Source: Pelosinus sp.
Lineage (GTDB): Bacteria; Bacillota; Negativicutes; Propionisporales; Propionisporaceae
Length of the DNA stretch: 37,762 nt
Direction of reading: 5' to 3'
Assembly (NCBI GenBank): GCA_021372375.1
Contig: JAJFUN010000057.1
Location: 1-37,762 of the forward strand
Positions 31,913-37,762 of this stretch are shown here, piece by piece. The translations under genes were made by a program, and so were the position numbers. How positions within the stretch are numbered: the stretch's first letter is position 1; the number at the start of each line of letters is the position of its first letter. A model generated the notes under the pieces. That model was not told the DNA's origin and did not search any database. It worked only from the letters and a program-made list of their open reading frames with translations.

Positions 31913-32647
31913 ATGGATAATGTTTTATTAGGTGAATTTATTGGAACTGCGGTGTTTCTGGCTTTTGGCTGCGGTGTTGTTGCAAACGTATCGTTAAAGG
32001 AATCAAAAGGTTTTGGCGGCGGGCCTATTGTTGTTTATACGGGCTGGGCCATGGGAGTTATCTTAGGGGTTACTTGCAGTCTGGCGATTGGCAATACGGG
32101 TGATTTAAATTGCGCTGTTACTTTTTATAAATTATTAATGGGAATTTACACTGTACCTATGGCGATTGCTATTATGATTGCGCAGGTTTTAGGCGGTATT
32201 TTGGGGGGGGCGTTAGTGTGGCTTTCGTATTTGCCCCATTGGAAGGCTACGGAAGACAAAATAGCTAAATTAGGCGTGTTCTGTACTATTCCGGCAATTC
32301 GCAGCTATGGCGCCAATTTCCTTTGTGAAGGAATAGTAAGTACCTTATTGTTCTTGGTATTCTTCTCCTTTGGCAGCAAATTTGTCTCTGGTCCTGATGG
32401 ATTTCCGGCTGGATTTGGAACCTATATGGTTGGGTTAGCAGTTTGGGCAGTTGGTTTATCTTTCTGCGGGCCTACTGGATATGCTTTGAACCCTGCTCGA
32501 GATCTTGGACCGCGCCTTGCGCATGCAATTTTTCCGATTGCAGGCAAGGGCGGCTCGGATTGGAGTTACGCTTGGATACCTGTTGTTGCGCCGATGGCTG
32601 GTGCAGCAGCGGCACTTGGATTAGCTAAACTTTTTGCGATTATTTAA
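31913..32647 (+). CDS. glpF: Glycerol uptake facilitator (MIP family)
   Basis: Inner-membrane aquaglyceroporin, 244 aa, with six membrane segments and two half-helix re-entrant loops. The second loop has the canonical GYALNPARDLGPR, whose Asp after NPAR marks the glycerol-conducting branch. The first loop reads GDLNCAVTF, with NCA instead of the NPA box. GAGGAGAGAGG precedes the ATG. It starts the glpF-glpK-glpA-glpB-glpC cluster, and glpK follows after 62 nt. The signature change is noted as a finding; family assignment is secure. Confidence 0.93.
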   Translation: MDNVLLGEFIGTAVFLAFGCGVVANVSLKESKGFGGGPIVVYTGWAMGVILGVTCSLAIGNTGDLNCAVTFYKLLMGIYTVPMAIAIMIAQVLGGILGGALVWLSYLPHWKATEDKIAKLGVFCTIPAIRSYGANFLCEGIVSTLLFLVFFSFGSKFVSGPDGFPAGFGTYMVGLAVWAVGLSFCGPTGYALNPARDLGPRLAHAIFPIAGKGGSDWSYAWIPVVAPMAGAAAALGLAKLFAII

Positions 32648-32688
32648 TACCAGTTTATTGAAATCTATTAATTCGTTTTTATAAATAG

Positions 32689-34209
<1,521 letters not shown>

Positions 34210-34242
34210 TTTAAGGATGCAGTCTCATTAGAATAAACGGTT

Positions 34243-34282
34243 GAAAGGATTCTCTTATTGTATTTTATAAGAGAGTCCTTTC
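34243..34282 (+). terminator. Hairpin between glpK and glpA
   Basis: A 16-bp stem (34243-34258 with 34267-34282; GAAAGGA...CTTAT against ATAAG...TCCTTTC) with one wobble and an 8-nt loop. There is no following U run, so it may be an mRNA-stabilising or partial-termination element separating glpFK from glpABC. Confidence 0.6.
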
Positions 34283-34324
34283 CATTCAGAAATATGTAAT
34301 GCGGTCAGTAAAGGGGACAAAAAA

Positions 34325-35935
34325 ATGGAAAAGACAACAGTGGTCGTAATTGGTGGAGGATCAACCGGTGTTGGAATATTGCGCGATTTGGCCATGCGCG
34401 GAGTAGATGTGCTGCTTTTGGAAAAGCGTGATATGGTGAATGGGACAAGTTCACGGTATCATGGACTGCTTCATAGTGGAGCCCGTTATGTAGTAAAGGA
34501 CCAGGAAGCGGCTAGAGAATGCATAGAAGAAAATATTATTTTACGCAAAATCGGCAAATCCTGTGTAGAGGCAACAGAGGGGCTCTTTATCCGTTTGCCG
34601 GAAGATGATGAGGCTTTTGAAGAAAAGTGGGTGGCAGGCTGTAAAAACAGCGGCATATCAGCAATTCCTATTACACCGCAGGAAGCATGGCAATTGGAAC
34701 CAAACTTATCCTCTCGGTTGGTAGCCGCGTATAGAGTTCCAGATGCAGCCATTGATGGGTTTCGTATGGCTTGGCAAAATATTGATTCCGCTAAGCGTTA
34801 TGGCGGACGTGTTAAAACATATACTGAGGTTATTCGGGTTGTTTCCGAAAATGGCAAAGTAACCGGGGTCGAGGTTCGCAAATTTTTTACAAATGAGACC
34901 TATTTTATTGCCTGTGACTTTGTCATCAATGCAGCAGGCCCCTGGTCAGGACAAATTGCTGCACTTGCTGGACTGGAGGTACATGTGCAGCCAGATAAGG
35001 GAACGTTAATTGCGTTTAATCAGCGAATGACAAGTCGGATTGTAAACCGTCTGCATGTACCGTCTGATGGAGATATCTTTGTACCGCATGGTTCGATTAC
35101 CATTCTGGGAACGACATCAATGTCGGTAAAAGATCCGGAAGATACCAGCTCTTCGTTTCTAGAGATAGAGAGTCTACTGAAAATTGGCGAAAAGACGTTT
35201 GAAAATCTGCGCAAATATCGTATCTTAAGAGCTTTTGCCGGTTCCAGACCTCTATATAGCTCGTCTGGCGGAATAGGACGCGGCGCTTCCCGGGGGTTTG
35301 TCATTTTGAATCATGCGGCAGAGGGACTATACGGTTTTATAACCATTACAGGCGGCAAATTTACGACATATCGTCTCATGGCAGAAAAGCTTACCGATAT
35401 GGTCTGCCAAGAACTGCATATTACTGCACCTTGCCGGACTGCGGAAGAACCTTTAATCCAGGATGTGCCGGAGAACGTAAAACAGCAAGCACGTAAGTAC
35501 TTTCCGGCATACGGAACAGTATTGGCGGCCAACCGCCTAGGCGGGGAGCGTTTTGAGCGCGTAGTAAAGCGCTTAGAGAATAGTCCTCAGGAAAGGCAGC
35601 TTGTCTGCGAATGTGAAAATGTAACTGTAGCAGAAATTAAAGAAGTGATCAGCGAAGGTACCAGTCATACGGTGAATGACATTAGGCGTAAAACTCGCAT
35701 GGGGATGGGGACATGTCAGGGAATTTTTTGTTCGCTGCGCAGTGTTGGCATTTTGTCGCAGTATGAGATGGCAGCAGAAAAACAAGGTTCAATAGAGCAA
35801 CTACAAAATTTTTTACAGTCTCGCTTTAAAGGCATTCGTCCTGTGCTGTGGGGCAATGCGCTGCGTGAAATTGAGATAGCTAGGGGAATCTATGGTGTTG
35901 GATTAAATGTAAATGGGGGCAAGCCAAAATGCTAA
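34325..35935 (+). CDS. glpA: Anaerobic glycerol-3-phosphate dehydrogenase, subunit A
   Basis: FAD-containing catalytic subunit that oxidises sn-glycerol 3-phosphate to dihydroxyacetone phosphate under anaerobic conditions. 536 aa: the FAD-binding Rossmann motif VVVIGGGSTGVGILRDLAMRG at the N-terminus, the substrate region NGTSSRYHGLLHSGARYV, GPWSGQIAALAGL, and the C-terminal BFD-like [2Fe-2S] domain with Cys428, Cys430, Cys464 and Cys469. That domain is what distinguishes GlpA from the aerobic GlpD. AAAGGGGAC precedes the ATG. It overlaps glpB by 7 nt, so the subunits are probably made together. Confidence 0.94.
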   Translation: MEKTTVVVIGGGSTGVGILRDLAMRGVDVLLLEKRDMVNGTSSRYHGLLHSGARYVVKDQEAARECIEENIILRKIGKSCVEATEGLFIRLPEDDEAFEEKWVAGCKNSGISAIPITPQEAWQLEPNLSSRLVAAYRVPDAAIDGFRMAWQNIDSAKRYGGRVKTYTEVIRVVSENGKVTGVEVRKFFTNETYFIACDFVINAAGPWSGQIAALAGLEVHVQPDKGTLIAFNQRMTSRIVNRLHVPSDGDIFVPHGSITILGTTSMSVKDPEDTSSSFLEIESLLKIGEKTFENLRKYRILRAFAGSRPLYSSSGGIGRGASRGFVILNHAAEGLYGFITITGGKFTTYRLMAEKLTDMVCQELHITAPCRTAEEPLIQDVPENVKQQARKYFPAYGTVLAANRLGGERFERVVKRLENSPQERQLVCECENVTVAEIKEVISEGTSHTVNDIRRKTRMGMGTCQGIFCSLRSVGILSQYEMAAEKQGSIEQLQNFLQSRFKGIRPVLWGNALREIEIARGIYGVGLNVNGGKPKC

Positions 35936-37176
35936 AGTCGGATGTAATTGTTATCGGAGGCGGTTTTGCTGGTTTAATGGCGGCTGCAGTTAGTGCTAAG
36001 CGAGGGAAAAAAGTAACGTTGTTGACATATGGTTCTGGTTCATTTCCCTTAAACAGTGGTCTAATTGATATTATGGCAAAACCGGTAAGTGGTGCCATTG
36101 CTGCTACGCCTCTTCAAGGGATCAGTGAGTTGACGGAGAAGCATCCCTATCAAGTAATTGGCGCTGATGTACTTAAAGAGGCGGTAGCATTTTTTATGGG
36201 GCTGTGTGAGGAAGAAAACTATCCTTATCAAGGGAGTCTTGATAAGCATCAATGGGTAGTAACCGCGCTGGGGACGATGAAGCCATCTTGTCTGGTGCCG
36301 AAAACAATGATTGGCAATTATTGCTTTAAGCAGCAAGACATTGTTTTAGTAGGGTTTAATGGGTTAAAAGATCACTATAGCAATGTAATGGAAGAAAATT
36401 TGAAAAATGTGCTTGAAAACGGCAAAAACTATGAACAGGTCATCATTTATCCAGATATAGAAGAGGGCAGAGATTTAACCGCTCTTGATATTGCCCGCTG
36501 GGTTAGTACAACAGAAGGTTATGCGGCCTGTTTACAGCAATTACGGACGGTTGTCAAACCCGGCAGTGTAGTTATTTTGCCGCAGGTTTTAGGTGTAAAA
36601 CCGGATTATGCTGTTTGGGAACAGCTGAGAAAAGATTTACAGTGCGATGTCATGGAAAGTACCGGATTGCCGCCATCTGCCAATGGGTTAAGGCTGCGCA
36701 GTCTGCTGTTACACTATTTAAAGAAACATAATGTAACCATTATTGAAAATTGCCAAGTGATTGGTTCCCATATCCAGGATAAGGTTTGTATTTCTGTAAA
36801 GGCTAAGGCTGTTGCTCGGGAACGCATATATCAGGCAGAGCAATTTATTTTGGCCACAGGTGGTTTTTATGGCGGAGGCTTGAGAATGGATCATTTCCCA
36901 GAGATAAAAGAACCCATCTTCAATATTCCGGTGCATTTTGCCGGTGATCCGGAAGATTGGGCCAACGAAGAGCTTTTTTCTCAGCAAAAACAGCCTTTTG
37001 CCCTTGTCGGCATCAATACCGATGCGCAGATGCATCCATTGGATGGGCAAGGCAACTGTTTTCTTACAAACGTGCATGTTGTCGGACGCAATCTTAGCGG
37101 CTATGATTTTTGCTTTGAACAATCAGGAAATGGCGTGGCATTAGTATCTGCTTATCAGGCAGCTATGTCCGTGTAG
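35929..37176 (+). CDS. glpB: Anaerobic glycerol-3-phosphate dehydrogenase, subunit B
   Basis: FAD/FMN-type flavoprotein subunit that passes electrons from GlpA to the membrane-linked GlpC. 415 aa: N-terminal VIVIGGGFAGLMAAAVSAKRGKKVTLL, the GlpB-specific GSGSFPLNSGLIDIMAKP, and a C-terminal FILATGGFYGGGLRM segment. The start ATG (35929) lies within the 3' end of glpA. glpC begins 13 nt downstream after TAGGAGGG. Confidence 0.93.
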   Translation: MLKSDVIVIGGGFAGLMAAAVSAKRGKKVTLLTYGSGSFPLNSGLIDIMAKPVSGAIAATPLQGISELTEKHPYQVIGADVLKEAVAFFMGLCEEENYPYQGSLDKHQWVVTALGTMKPSCLVPKTMIGNYCFKQQDIVLVGFNGLKDHYSNVMEENLKNVLENGKNYEQVIIYPDIEEGRDLTALDIARWVSTTEGYAACLQQLRTVVKPGSVVILPQVLGVKPDYAVWEQLRKDLQCDVMESTGLPPSANGLRLRSLLLHYLKKHNVTIIENCQVIGSHIQDKVCISVKAKAVARERIYQAEQFILATGGFYGGGLRMDHFPEIKEPIFNIPVHFAGDPEDWANEELFSQQKQPFALVGINTDAQMHPLDGQGNCFLTNVHVVGRNLSGYDFCFEQSGNGVALVSAYQAAMSV

Positions 37177-37189
37177 GAGGGATGTTATT

Positions 37190-37762
37190 ATGAGTACACT
37201 TGAAGAAAATCCTAAAGGTACAGCAGACTATTGCGTCGCTTGTACGGCTTGTATCACTGCTTGCCCAGTGACTGCCGCTACTCGTAAGTTCCGCGGTCCT
37301 AAGCTCGTCGGACCGGCGCAGAGCCGCATGCATTTTGCTGAAACCGATACAGAAGATTCACTTGAATTTTGTTCGAATTGCAAGAATTGTGACATTTCCT
37401 GTCCGTCTGGTGTAGCTGTTTCCACTTTGAATATGTTAGAACGCGGTGAATATTATAAGAAGCATAAACATCACGTGCGAGATAATATCTTGGCCCATGG
37501 CGAACAGATGATAAAATTGGCGCGCATGTTACCGTTTGGTGGAATCTTTGCTAATTTAGGCATAGACATCGGGCATAAATTAGGCCTCTTTAAAATGGTG
37601 GGGCTTGCAGCAAAACGCTCTATGCCTAAATATGCCAGTAAATCCTTTTTACAGCAGTTTCGTTCCATCAACCAGCAATCGTATTCTAATAAAGTAGTAT
37701 TTTTCCCTGGGTGCTTCATTAATGAAAATAATCCAGAGGTTGGCTTGGCCTTTGTGAAGGTA
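37190..37762 (+). CDS. glpC: Anaerobic glycerol-3-phosphate dehydrogenase, subunit C (3' end outside window)
   Basis: Iron-sulfur membrane-associated subunit that hands electrons to menaquinone. The frame is open from ATG 37190 to the window edge (191 codons). Two 4Fe-4S motifs are complete: C15-X2-C18-X2-C21-X3-C25-P and C61-X2-C64-X2-C67-X3-C71-P. The first CCG-type cysteine domain begins at FFPGCFINENNP close to the end. GTGTAGGAGGG precedes the ATG. GlpC usually has about 400 residues, so roughly half is missing. It completes the glpABC dehydrogenase. Confidence 0.93.
   Translation, partial: MSTLEENPKGTADYCVACTACITACPVTAATRKFRGPKLVGPAQSRMHFAETDTEDSLEFCSNCKNCDISCPSGVAVSTLNMLERGEYYKKHKHHVRDNILAHGEQMIKLARMLPFGGIFANLGIDIGHKLGLFKMVGLAAKRSMPKYASKSFLQQFRSINQQSYSNKVVFFPGCFINENNPEVGLAFVKV

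Overview
The window reads as chromosomal DNA of a diderm, low-to-mid GC Firmicute of the class Negativicutes, most likely a Sporomusaceae relative such as Pelosinus or Sporomusa. This assignment is an inference. It rests on a Firmicute-type PolC and nusA-infB operon combined with a secretin-dependent Tad pilus, which needs an outer membrane, and an anaerobic glpFKABC cluster. No rRNA, tRNA, CRISPR array, phage or intact transposase was seen.

Region 1 (1-15.2 kb) is housekeeping: the 3' end of proS, polC, then the rimP-nusA-rnpM-ylxQ-infB-rbfA-nrnA-truB-ribF operon, followed by rpsO and pnp. These genes make and mature the translation machinery and process RNA. PolC is short and appears to lack the inserted proofreading exonuclease.

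Region 2 (15.2-17.3 kb) holds a YerD-type FMN glutamate-synthase-like protein, a tiny zinc-ribbon protein with a Gly/His/Phe-rich tail, and a gene-free stretch with a MITE-like nested inverted repeat.

Region 3 (17.2-26.2 kb) is a Tad (Flp) pilus locus: cpaB, cpaC, cpaE/tadZ, tadB, three tandem flp pilin genes, tadE, tadG, tadA/cpaF and tadC. A near-identical promoter-proximal element lies 38 nt upstream of the -10 box of both cpaB and flp1, suggesting one regulator drives machine and pilin together. No prepilin peptidase gene is present in the window.

Region 4 (26.2-31.4 kb) is an accessory module: a C11 (clostripain-like) peptidase, yjdF with an upstream yjdF-type riboswitch, a Pmp-like beta-helix protein, a convergent seven-bladed YVTN beta-propeller protein, a truncated second tadC copy, two GGGGACGG-type palindromes and a small XRE regulator. 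The beta-helix and propeller proteins lack signal peptides and share a C-terminal CRGIxF motif. The module is bracketed by the intact tadC and its truncated copy.

Region 5 (31.4 kb to the end) is the glycerol cluster glpF-glpK-glpA-glpB-glpC (the last cut by the window end): uptake, phosphorylation and anaerobic oxidation of glycerol 3-phosphate. A long structured leader precedes glpF.
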